A stretch of DNA of 64,000 bases from positions 62,001 to 126,000 of the forward strand of contig NZ_JAKSXY010000084.1 in NCBI RefSeq assembly GCF_022829445.1, given 5' to 3'. Under the pieces are notes generated by a model, which was not told where the DNA came from, did not search any database, and worked only from the letters and a program-made list of their open reading frames with translations. The stretch comes from Methylobacterium sp. J-068. GTDB lineage: Bacteria; Pseudomonadota; Alphaproteobacteria; Rhizobiales; Beijerinckiaceae. The position numbers and the translations under genes were made by a program. Within the stretch, counting starts at the first letter, position 1; every line of letters starts with the position of its first letter. Shown piece by piece: positions 53,419-61,558 of the stretch.

Positions 53419-53741
53419 ACCCGTTCCTCATCCTCTCCCTGGCGATCGGCGCGGAGATCACCGCCACCCTCGCCCTGAAGGCCGCCGACGGCCTGACCCG
53501 GCCGGTGCCGACCGTCCTGGTGGCCCTGGGCTACGGCACGGCCCTGTGGCTGATGTCGACCAGCATGGACATGCTGCCGATCGGCGTCGTCTACGCCATC
53601 TGGGCCGGCGTCGGCATGGTGGGCGCGGCTCTGGGCGGCGCGCTCCTGTTCGGCGAGCCGGTCAGCCCGACGATGATCGTCGGGATCGGCGTGATCGCCC
53701 TCGGGGTCGCGATCCTGGCCTCGGCGCAGGTGAGCCACTGA
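53415..53741 (+). CDS. Small multidrug resistance (SMR/EmrE-type) membrane transporter
   Basis: 108 aa with four membrane helices, the standard size. The conserved Glu of the first helix is present in SLAIGAEITATLALKAADG, and the usual YGTALWLMS and GVVYAIWAGVG segments follow. SMR proteins work as antiparallel dimers exchanging protons for cationic compounds; some relatives move lipids or guanidinium. The ATG overlaps the reductase stop, which is unusual for a drug pump and suggests a substrate connected to the reductase. Confidence 0.88.
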   Translation: MNPFLILSLAIGAEITATLALKAADGLTRPVPTVLVALGYGTALWLMSTSMDMLPIGVVYAIWAGVGMVGAALGGALLFGEPVSPTMIVGIGVIALGVAILASAQVSH

Positions 53742-53743
53742 GA

Positions 53744-53787
53744 CCGCGCGGCGCCTGAGCGAAGCCCAAATCCGCCATCCCTCAGGG
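53744..53787 (+). repeat. Dispersed intergenic repeat, copy B
   Basis: Begins 2 bp after the SMR stop codon. Shares CGCGCGGCGCCTG, AAGCCCA and ATCCGCCATCCC with copy A at 11060-11103, in the same orientation relative to the gene it follows. Copy B is extended by a small CCCT/AGGG hairpin. Confidence 0.7.
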
Positions 53788-54112
53788 ATCGCCGGAAGGG
53801 ATCGACCGGCCGGCGGGCGATCCGCCGATGCGGGGCGGCCCGGCTGCGGCTGCCTCGAATTCGACACGCCGTCGCGTAACCTGCACGGAGCGTGGCTGTG
53901 GGAGTCCTGCGGCCTCGCGGATTTTTGCGTTGCGCGCGAAACGATGTCACGCAAATCGCATGCGGATCGCGTATTGCAGCCCGCGATACGTCGGCGACCG
54001 CCGGACCCGTTCTGGAATCGTCGCCCGACGGGGTTGGACGGCGCTTCCACGTCGCGATTCGCATGATGGCCTCATCCGGCGTGTCGTTCGCGTAAAACCG
54101 CGGATCCGCCGG
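53788..54112. other. Intergenic region before the RND operon
   Basis: About 325 bp with no supported gene. A stretch near 53920-53990 (CGGATTTTTGCG, then GCAAATCGCATGCGG) is locally AT-richer and probably contains the promoter of the efflux operon. Open frames here are Arg/Pro-rich shadows. Confidence 0.45.
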
Positions 54113-54151
54113 ATGCCGCTCCACGACCAACCCGAATCGAAGTTACGCCTG

Positions 54152-55435
54152 ATGAATGGGACAAAGCGTTCGATCGCCAGGATCGTCATTCCGCTCGGCC
54201 TGCTGATCTGCGCGATCGTGGCCGCGAGCATCTGGACCGGCCCGACCCTGGGGTTCCTCACCTGGGCGGCCGCCTCGATCCGGGAGCGATTCGCCGCGAC
54301 GGAGACCGCCGGGACGGACGAGTCCGGGGCGCGCCCGGCCCCGGTGGCGCGCGTCTTCCGTCCCACCCCGGCGCAGCGCGCCGCCCTCGACATCGTCACC
54401 GTGAAGGCGGTGGGCTTTCGCCCCGAGGGCATGGCGGAGGGCCGTATCGCCCTCAACGAGGACGACAACGTGCCCGTCACCTCGCCCTATGCGGGCCGGG
54501 TGACGAAGGTGCTGGTCCGCGCGGGCGACGAGGTGAAGGCCGGTGACGTCCTCCTCACCCTCGAGGCCACCGACATGCTCCAGGCCCAGAGCGACTACCA
54601 GGCGGCGCTCAACACCATCGCCAAGGCGGCCGCCCTGCTGAAGCTCGACCAGACCATCGCGGCCCGGCAGCAGGAGCTGTTCCAGGCCAAGGCCGTCGCG
54701 CTCAAGGATTATCAGGCGGCCCAGAACGACGTGATCGGCGCCCAGAGCGACCTGCGCACCGCCGAGGCGAGCCTCGATGCGGTGAAGAACCGCCTGCGCC
54801 TCCTCGGCAAGACGGATGCCGAGATCGCCGCCTACGAGCGCAAGGGCACCCTCAGTTCGGAGACCCAGATCCGCGCCCCGATCTCCGGCACCATCGTCCA
54901 GCGCAAGGTCGGCCTCGGCCAGTACCTCTCCACGTCGAGCGACCCGGTCTTCGTGATCGGCGACCTCTCGACGGTCTGGCTGGTGGCCAACGTGCGCGAG
55001 AGCGAGATCCCCAAGATCCGCATCGGGCAGGAGGTCCAGGCGACGGTGGCGGGCTTCGGCGAGCGGCTCTTCAAGGCGCGGGTCGACTACATGTCGGCGA
55101 GCCTCGATCCGGCGACCCGGCGTCTGGCCGTGCGCAGCGAGGTCGAGAACCCCGACCGGGTCCTGAAGCCCGAGATGTTCGCCAGCTTCACGATCTTCAC
55201 CGGGCCCGAGCGATCGGCGCCGGCCGTGCCGGTCGCCGCCATCGTCTACGAGGGCGCGCGGGCGCATGTCTGGGTCGCCCGCCCCGACGGCGCCATCGAG
55301 GCCCGCGACGTGAAGCTCGGCCTGATCACCGCCGGCATGGCGCAGGTGACGGAAGGGATCTCCGACGGCGAGGACATCGTCACGCGGGGCGCCGTCTTCA
55401 TGGATCGGGCGACCAGCGGCGACAAGGCCTCCTGA
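54152..55435 (+). CDS. RND efflux periplasmic adaptor (CzcB/CusB type)
   Basis: 427 aa from ATG 54152 (ATG 54113 would add 13 residues; neither has a strong ribosome site). N-terminal membrane anchor (IARIVIPLGLLICAIVAASIW), then the split lipoyl domain (VTSPYAGRVTKVLVRAGDEV ... IRAPISGTIVQRKVGLGQYL), an alpha-helical hairpin (AQSDYQAALNTIAKAAALL ...), beta-barrel and membrane-proximal domains. These adaptors link an inner-membrane RND pump to an outer-membrane channel. The N-terminal APVARVFRPTPAQRAALDIV resembles heavy-metal efflux adaptors. First gene of a three-gene efflux operon. Confidence 0.85.
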   Translation: MNGTKRSIARIVIPLGLLICAIVAASIWTGPTLGFLTWAAASIRERFAATETAGTDESGARPAPVARVFRPTPAQRAALDIVTVKAVGFRPEGMAEGRIALNEDDNVPVTSPYAGRVTKVLVRAGDEVKAGDVLLTLEATDMLQAQSDYQAALNTIAKAAALLKLDQTIAARQQELFQAKAVALKDYQAAQNDVIGAQSDLRTAEASLDAVKNRLRLLGKTDAEIAAYERKGTLSSETQIRAPISGTIVQRKVGLGQYLSTSSDPVFVIGDLSTVWLVANVRESEIPKIRIGQEVQATVAGFGERLFKARVDYMSASLDPATRRLAVRSEVENPDRVLKPEMFASFTIFTGPERSAPAVPVAAIVYEGARAHVWVARPDGAIEARDVKLGLITAGMAQVTEGISDGEDIVTRGAVFMDRATSGDKAS

Positions 55436-55484
55436 GCCACCGCGCCCCACCCATCGTCGAGGCCAGCGCCGAGAACCACGTCCG

Positions 55485-58400
55485 ATGAACAGCCTGATCG
55501 TCTTCGCCCTGCGCCAGCGCGTCCTGGTGTTCCTGCTGTTCGTGGTCATGCTCGCGCTCGGCTACGCGAGCTACACGCAGCTCAACATCGAGGCCTATCC
55601 CGACCCGGTGCCGCCGCTGGTCGACGTCATCACGCAGAATCCCGGGCAATCCGCCGACGAGATCGAGCGCTACATCACGATCCCCCTGGAGGTGCAGCTC
55701 GCCGGCATCCCCAACGCCACGGTGGTGCGCACGATCTCGCTGTTCGGCCTCTCCGACGTGAAGGTCCAGTTCTCCTACGCCTTCACCTACCAGCAGGCCC
55801 TGCAGCGGGTGCTCAACCGCCTGTCGCAGCTGCCGCCCCTGCCCAACGGCGCCCAGCCGCAGATCTCGCCCACGAGCCCGGTCGGCGAGATCATGCGCTA
55901 CAAGGTGACGGGGCCGAAGGGATACACCTCGACCGAACTCAAGACCCTGCAGGACTGGGTGCTTCAGCGGCGCTTCAAGGCGATTCCCGGCGTCACCGAC
56001 GTGACGGCCTTCGGCGGCCGGACCAAGGAATACGAGATCGCCGTCGATCTCACCCGGCTCCAGGCGCAGGGGCTGACCCTGGTCCAGCTCGTCACCGCGC
56101 TGAACAATTCGAGCATCAACGTCGGCGGCCAGACCCTGAACGTCGGCGAGCAATCGGCCGTGGTGCGCGGCATCGGCCTCATCCGCGACATGGACGACAT
56201 CCGCGACACGATGCTGACCCAGGTCAACGGCGTGCCCGTGCTGGTGCGCGACGTGGCCGAGGTGCGGGTCTCGAACGCGCCGCGCCTCGGCATCGTCGGC
56301 CATGACGGCGAGAACGACATCGTCGAGGGCATCGTGCTGATGAGCCGCGACGGCGAGAGCCTGCCGACCCTGCGCCTCGTCAACGCCGAGATCGACAAGG
56401 TCAACGCCAGCGGCATCCTGCCCCCCGGCGTGAAGGTGGAGCGCATCTACGACCGCAGCGGCCTCATCCACACCACGACCCACACGGTGATGCACAACCT
56501 CGTCTTCGGCGTGGTGCTGGTCTTCGTGGTGCAGTGGCTGTTCCTGGGCTCGCTGCGCAGTGCCATCATCGTGGCGGCCACGATTCCCTTCGCCCTCGGC
56601 TTCGCCATCCTCATCCTGGTCCTGCGCGGGGATTCGGCCAACCTCCTGTCGCTCGGCGCCATCGATTTCGGCCTCATCGTCGACGCCACCGTCATCATGG
56701 TCGAGAACGTGTTCCGGCATCTGGCCGAACCGGAGCACGGCGAGGGTCAGGCGCCGCCGGGCGGGCTGACCGGGCGTCTCGGCACGATCGCGATCGCGGG
56801 CGCGGAGGTGAACCGGGCGATCTTCTTCTCGGCGACCATCATCATCGTGGGCTTCCTGCCGCTCTTCACGCTCACGGGCGTCGAGGGCCACATCTTCGGG
56901 CCGATGGCCAAGACCTACGCCTACGCGCTGCTCGGCGGCCTCATCGCCACCTTCACGGTCTCGCCCGCCCTGTCGGCGCTGATCCTGCCCAGGCACATGG
57001 AGGAGCGCGACACCCTGGTGGTGCGCCTGCTGCGCTTCGGCCACGTGCTGATCCTGCGCTTCGGCCTGCGCAACAAGGTGCTCTCGCTGCTGGTGCTGGT
57101 CGCCCTGCTCGGCGCTTCCGCCATCGCGGCGCGCACGCTGGGCCTCGAATTCCTACCGAAGCTCGAGGAGGGCAACCTCTACATCCGCGGCACCATGCCG
57201 GCCTCGATCTCCCTGGAGGCCGGCAACGCCTACGTGGAGCGCCTGCGCGGGATCATCGCCGACGTGCCCGAGGTGGTGACCGTGCTCTCGCACCAGGGCC
57301 GCCCGGACGACGGCACCGACGCCACCGGGTTCTTCAACGTCGAGATCCTGGCGCCGCTGAAGCCCTTCGACACCTGGCGCAAGGGCCTCGACAAGGAGGG
57401 CCTGGTTCGCGACCTCTCGGCCAAGCTCGACGAGGCCTTTCCGGGCATCGAGTTCAATTTCTCCCAGTACATCGAGGACAACGTCCAAGAGGCCGCGTCC
57501 GGCGTGAAGGGCGAGAACTCGGTCAAGATCTACGGCAACGACCTGAACGAACTCACCCGCACGGCCGAGGCGATCAAGGCCACGCTGTCGCGGGTGCCGG
57601 GCGTAGCCGACCTCGCGGTGTTCGCCTCCCTCGGCCAGCCCACGGTGCGGATCGACATCGACCGGCGCAAGGCCGCCCGCTACGGCCTCTTGCCGGGGGA
57701 CGTGAACACCACCGTCCAGGCGGCGATCGGCGGCCAGACGGCGGGCGACCTCTACGAGTACGGCTCGGACCGGCATTTCCCGATGCGGGTGCGCCTCGCG
57801 CCGCAATACCGCAGAAGCCTGGAGACCATCCGCAACATCACCGTCGGGGCGACGAACCCGGCCGGCGGGGTGATCCAGGTGCCGCTCTCCGAGATCGCCA
57901 GCGTGGAACTCGTCTCGGGCGCGGCCTTCATCTACCGCGAGAACCAGGAGCGCTACATTCCGGTGAAGTTCTCGGTGCGCGGGCGCGACCTCGGCGGCGC
58001 CGTCTCGGAGGCGCAGGCCCGGATCGCCCAGGAGGTGACGCTGCCGGCCGGCTTCCACCTCGAATGGGTCGGGCAGTTCACCAACCTCCAGGACGCGGTG
58101 CAGCGCCTGTCCATCGTGGTTCCGGTGACGATCGCGCTGATCGCCCTGCTGCTCTACGTGAACTTCAGTTCCGTGACCGACATGGTGCTGACGCTGAGCG
58201 TGATCCCCATGGCGATGATCGGGGGCATCTTCGCATTGTTCCTGACGCTGACCCCGTTCTCGATCTCGGCGGCCATCGGCTTCATCGCCCTGTTCGGCAT
58301 CTCCACCATGGAGGGCGTGATCCTGCTCTCGTACTACAACCAGCTCCTCGACGAGGGCTGGGGCCGGGCGGAGGCCGTGTGGCATGCCGCCAACGTCCGC

Positions 58401-58646
58401 ATGCGCCCGGTGATGATGACCTGCGTCGCCGCCTGCGTCGGCCTGCTCCCGGCGGCGGTCTCCACCGGCATCGGCTCCCAGGTGCAGAAGCCCCTCGCCC
58501 TGGTGGTGGTCGGCGGCATCATGCTCGCCCCGAACCTGATCCTCGTGGTGGTGCCGATCCTGATCGCGCTGTTCTCGCGCCGGACACCGGCCGTGAACGC
58601 GACGCCCCCCGCGGCCCGCGCCGTGGCGCAGGCCGAGCACGCGTGA
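55485..58646 (+). CDS. Heavy-metal-type RND pump (CzcA/CusA family)
   Basis: 1053 aa, the full RND length with 12 membrane helices and two large periplasmic loops. It begins NSLIVFALRQRVLVFLLF and ELxYPDPVPP-like sequence. The helix-4 segment reads AIDFGLIVDATVIMVENVF with the Asp and Glu typical of the HME branch, and later GISTMEGVILLSYYNQ. HME pumps export Co, Zn, Cd, Cu or Ag using the proton gradient; the metal cannot be assigned from sequence because no His-rich or Met-triad motif stands out. It lies 49 bp after the adaptor gene. Confidence 0.9.
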   Translation: MNSLIVFALRQRVLVFLLFVVMLALGYASYTQLNIEAYPDPVPPLVDVITQNPGQSADEIERYITIPLEVQLAGIPNATVVRTISLFGLSDVKVQFSYAFTYQQALQRVLNRLSQLPPLPNGAQPQISPTSPVGEIMRYKVTGPKGYTSTELKTLQDWVLQRRFKAIPGVTDVTAFGGRTKEYEIAVDLTRLQAQGLTLVQLVTALNNSSINVGGQTLNVGEQSAVVRGIGLIRDMDDIRDTMLTQVNGVPVLVRDVAEVRVSNAPRLGIVGHDGENDIVEGIVLMSRDGESLPTLRLVNAEIDKVNASGILPPGVKVERIYDRSGLIHTTTHTVMHNLVFGVVLVFVVQWLFLGSLRSAIIVAATIPFALGFAILILVLRGDSANLLSLGAIDFGLIVDATVIMVENVFRHLAEPEHGEGQAPPGGLTGRLGTIAIAGAEVNRAIFFSATIIIVGFLPLFTLTGVEGHIFGPMAKTYAYALLGGLIATFTVSPALSALILPRHMEERDTLVVRLLRFGHVLILRFGLRNKVLSLLVLVALLGASAIAARTLGLEFLPKLEEGNLYIRGTMPASISLEAGNAYVERLRGIIADVPEVVTVLSHQGRPDDGTDATGFFNVEILAPLKPFDTWRKGLDKEGLVRDLSAKLDEAFPGIEFNFSQYIEDNVQEAASGVKGENSVKIYGNDLNELTRTAEAIKATLSRVPGVADLAVFASLGQPTVRIDIDRRKAARYGLLPGDVNTTVQAAIGGQTAGDLYEYGSDRHFPMRVRLAPQYRRSLETIRNITVGATNPAGGVIQVPLSEIASVELVSGAAFIYRENQERYIPVKFSVRGRDLGGAVSEAQARIAQEVTLPAGFHLEWVGQFTNLQDAVQRLSIVVPVTIALIALLLYVNFSSVTDMVLTLSVIPMAMIGGIFALFLTLTPFSISAAIGFIALFGISTMEGVILLSYYNQLLDEGWGRAEAVWHAANVRMRPVMMTCVAACVGLLPAAVSTGIGSQVQKPLALVVVGGIMLAPNLILVVVPILIALFSRRTPAVNATPPAARAVAQAEHA

Positions 58647-58757
58647 CGTGGCGGGCACATGCGCGATAAGCCGCGTGCGCAACCGATCCGCCGCGTTGAC
58701 TTCGGTGACGTCCCGACGCCTCTACGGCCTCGGACGGCGACAGGATTCTCCGGCACC

Positions 58758-60326
58758 ATGACGGTTTTTCACCCCCATCAGGCTCCGGCCGGCAGGACGC
58801 CGCGTCGATCCGCGCCGATCCGCGCCGGCGTGCTCGCCGCCGCCCTGAGCGCGCTCGGCGGCTGCATGGTCGGGCCGGATTTCGTGCCTCCCGCCGATCC
58901 GCCCGTCGGCCGCTACACCAGCGAGCCCCTGCGCAACCCGAGCGCCTCGGACAACATCCGCACCGCCCATGGCGGCTCGGCCGACCAGAGCTTCGTCTCG
59001 GGCGCCGACGTGCCGGGGCAATGGTGGACTCTGTTCCACTCCCCGGCCCTCAACCGCCTCGTGGACGAGGCGCTCGCCAACAATCCGAACCTCGACGCGG
59101 CCCAGGCGGCCCTGCGGATCGCGCAGGAGAACGTCGAGGCGCAGCGCGGCACGCTGTTTCCGGTGGTCACCGCCAACGGCCTCGGCTCGCGCCAGAAGGC
59201 GCCGGGCGGGGCCCTGCAGGGGCCGCTCAACGACCCGCGGCAGCTCTTCTACAGCCTCTACACGCCGCAGGTGACGGTCTCGTTCACCCCCGACGTGTTC
59301 GGCGGCAACCGGCGCGAGATCGAGTCGCTGGAGGCGCAGGCCGAGAACCAGCGCTACCAGCTCGAGGCGACCTACCTCACGCTGACCGCGAACGTGGTGC
59401 TGGCGGCGATCCAGGAAGCGTCCCTGCGCGCCCAGATCGACGCCACCCGCAAGGTGATCCAGGCGCAGACCGACGTCCTCAACCTCTACAACAAGCAGCT
59501 GTCCCTCGGGCAGATCGCCGGCGCCGACGTGGTGGTGCAGCAGGCCGCCCTGTCGGTCTCGATGCAGCTGCTGCCGCCCCTGGAGAAGCAGCTCGCCCAG
59601 CAGCGCAACCTCCTGACCGCGCTGGTCGGCCGCCTGCCGAGCGAGGAGATCAGCCAGACCTTCACCCTGGCCTCCCTGCGCCTGCCGACGAAGCTCCCGG
59701 TCAGCCTGCCCTCCAGCCTCGTGCAGCAGCGCCCCGACGTGAAGGCGGCGGAGGCCAGCGTGCAGCAGGCGAGCGCGGCGGTCGGCGTCGCGGTCGCCAA
59801 CCGCCTGCCGCAGTTCAACATCACCGCCAATGGCGGTGCCAGCGCGGTTCGGATCGCGCAGCTCGCGGCCTCCAGCGCCTCGTTCTACGGGATCATCGGC
59901 ACCGTGGCGCAACCGATCTTCGACGCCGGAACCCTGTTCCGGCGCCAGCGCGCGGCGGAGGAGACGCTGACCCAGGCCCAGGCGCAGTACCGCGCGGTGG
60001 TGATCGGCGCCTTCCAGAACGTCGCCGACACCCTGCGGGCGCTCCAATCCGACGCCAAGGCGGTGGCGGCGGCCTCTGCCGCCGAGCGGGCGACGGGCGA
60101 GAGCCTCGGGCTGATCCGCAAGCAATACGCGGCGGGGGCCCTCAACAGCACGCAGGTGCTGATCGCGCAGCAATCCTACCTCTCGGCCCTGGTGACTTCG
60201 GCCGGCGCGCGCGCCAACCAGTACGCCGACACCGCCGCGCTCTTCCAGGCGCTCGGCGGCGGCTGGTGGAATCGCTCCGACGTGAGGCCGGCCCCGCCCA
60301 GTCGGGATCCCGCCAAGTTCCTCTGA
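58758..60326 (+). CDS. RND outer-membrane efflux lipoprotein (NodT/CzcC family)
   Basis: 522 aa from ATG 58758, giving a lipoprotein signal with lipobox LSALGGC (Cys36). Two TolC-type repeats each with long helices (LVDEALANNPNLDAAQAALRIAQENV, RQRAAEETLTQAQAQYRAVV), plus beta strands LFPVVTANGLGS and LPQFNITANGGAS. The trimeric channel takes substrates from the pump and adaptor to the outside. It follows the pump by 111 bp. It ends before a small coiled-coil gene. Confidence 0.88.
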   Translation: MTVFHPHQAPAGRTPRRSAPIRAGVLAAALSALGGCMVGPDFVPPADPPVGRYTSEPLRNPSASDNIRTAHGGSADQSFVSGADVPGQWWTLFHSPALNRLVDEALANNPNLDAAQAALRIAQENVEAQRGTLFPVVTANGLGSRQKAPGGALQGPLNDPRQLFYSLYTPQVTVSFTPDVFGGNRREIESLEAQAENQRYQLEATYLTLTANVVLAAIQEASLRAQIDATRKVIQAQTDVLNLYNKQLSLGQIAGADVVVQQAALSVSMQLLPPLEKQLAQQRNLLTALVGRLPSEEISQTFTLASLRLPTKLPVSLPSSLVQQRPDVKAAEASVQQASAAVGVAVANRLPQFNITANGGASAVRIAQLAASSASFYGIIGTVAQPIFDAGTLFRRQRAAEETLTQAQAQYRAVVIGAFQNVADTLRALQSDAKAVAAASAAERATGESLGLIRKQYAAGALNSTQVLIAQQSYLSALVTSAGARANQYADTAALFQALGGGWWNRSDVRPAPPSRDPAKFL

Positions 60327-60415
60327 GGTTCGGCGCCGAGCCCTTTGCCTGAGCTTGACCCCGGCGCCACGGCGCGGGAAGGCACGGGACCAACCGGATT
60401 CGAGGAATTGCCACG

Positions 60416-60625
60416 ATGGCCACGCCCCGCGACCTCAAGGTGCAGATGGCCGGCGAGACCCGCGCCCGCGAGCGCGCGCAGGCCCTGGCGGCGACCCAGG
60501 GCGCGCGCGCAAAGAACGCCGAGGCCGCCGCGCGCGCGATGGAGGCCGACCGCGACGCCTGGAAGGCGCGCGCTTTGAGCGCCGAAGCCGAACTGGCGCG
60601 TCTCAAGGGCGACGCTTCGACCTAA
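60416..60625 (+). CDS. Small Ala-rich coiled-coil protein
   Basis: 69 aa. Almost entirely helical and Ala/Arg/Glu-rich (ARERAQALAATQGARAKNAE, AEAELARLKGDAST), a likely coiled coil without signal or membrane span. GAGGA lies 8-12 bases before ATG 60416. Family not recognised. The ribosome site supports a real gene, although the composition alone would not. Confidence 0.55.
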   Translation: MATPRDLKVQMAGETRARERAQALAATQGARAKNAEAAARAMEADRDAWKARALSAEAELARLKGDAST

Positions 60626-60816
60626 GTCGCGGCAAGCATCACCGCGCCGGGTCGGGTCGAACAGGGTGCGCCGGCCGGCGTGAGACGCCGGGCCAGGGTG
60701 GTGACACGGGCCAGGACGACGATGCGTGCCGGCACCCGTCACGGAACAGGGGTTCCGCCGATGATCTTCTCGTCACGACAGCGAATGCGTTGGCGACAAA
60801 ACGGGAGAGCTTCGAC

Positions 60817-61326
60817 GTGACCACGGATACGCGCGAAATCTATGTGACGGCCCTGAAGAACACGCATGCGCTCGAGATGCAGGCGCTCCAGATCATGGAG
60901 CGGCAGGTCGAGCGCATCCAGCGCTATCCCGAGATGGAGGCGGCCCTGCGCCGGCACATCGAGGAGACCCACGGCCAGCGCACCCGGATCGAGGAGGCCC
61001 TGCACAGCCTCTCGGAGAGCCCGTCGGCGATCAAGGAGGGTGTGCTCGGGTTCGTCGGCAACATGATGGCCCTCGGCCACGTCCCGGCTCAGGACGAGAT
61101 CCTGAAGAACGCCTACGCCAACCACGCCTTCGAGAACTTCGAGATCGCGGCCTACGAATCGCTGATCGCCATCGGCGAGGCCGCCGGGCAGCAGACGGCG
61201 CTCACCGGTTTCCAGCAATCGCTCCGTGAAGAAGAGGGGATGGCCCGCAAGGTCCGCGAACTCATCCGGCCCACCACCCTGCGCTACATCGACCTGACCA
61301 CCTCGGGCGAGAAGGCCGATCGTTGA
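60817..61326 (+). CDS. DUF892 (YciE/YciF) ferritin-like protein
   Basis: 169 aa starting at GTG 60817 (GGGAGAG upstream). Four-helix ferritin-like bundle: YVTALKNTHALEMQALQIME with the first Glu ligand, RRHIEETHGQRTRIEEALHSL, then AYANHAFENFEIAAYESLIAIGEAAG and LREEEGMARKV. These are the Glu/His positions expected for a di-iron site in the DUF892 family, whose members are linked to stress responses (E. coli YciF). Function not proven. Followed by a strong hairpin at 61354. Confidence 0.82.
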   Translation: MTTDTREIYVTALKNTHALEMQALQIMERQVERIQRYPEMEAALRRHIEETHGQRTRIEEALHSLSESPSAIKEGVLGFVGNMMALGHVPAQDEILKNAYANHAFENFEIAAYESLIAIGEAAGQQTALTGFQQSLREEEGMARKVRELIRPTTLRYIDLTTSGEKADR

Positions 61327-61353
61327 TCGGCCGCTCCGCCTCGACGCGCCGAT

Positions 61354-61386
61354 GCATCACGGCCGGCCTCGCGCCGGTCGTGATGC
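61354..61386 (+). terminator. 14-bp stem hairpin after the DUF892 gene
   Basis: GCATCACGGCCGGC pairs with GCCGGTCGTGATGC (one G-T wobble) around a CTCGC loop, 28 bp after the stop. No T-run follows; a terminator or mRNA 3' stabilising element. Confidence 0.6.
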
Positions 61387-61558
61387 CGCGTGTCTCCGAG
61401 CGCGTGTCCGCCCCTCGCCTTCGGCGCCACCCCGCTGTGTCCCGCGCCCGCACCGCCACACCCCGTCCGGCCGGTCTCCCATGATGCTTCTCCGGGATCG
61501 CTGTGGCTCGGACCCGGCGTAGCTGTTAGAGATCCGGCGCTGACCAGGGGAGACGACG

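Noticed and set aside
54152-60326. Type I secretion system for the RTX protein
   Set aside because: The adaptor is of RND type with a CzcA-like pump and no ABC transporter; the true type I exporter must be elsewhere.
59021-60352. 443-aa and similar frames overlapping the outer-membrane efflux gene
   Set aside because: Out-of-frame shadow of a complete NodT-family gene.
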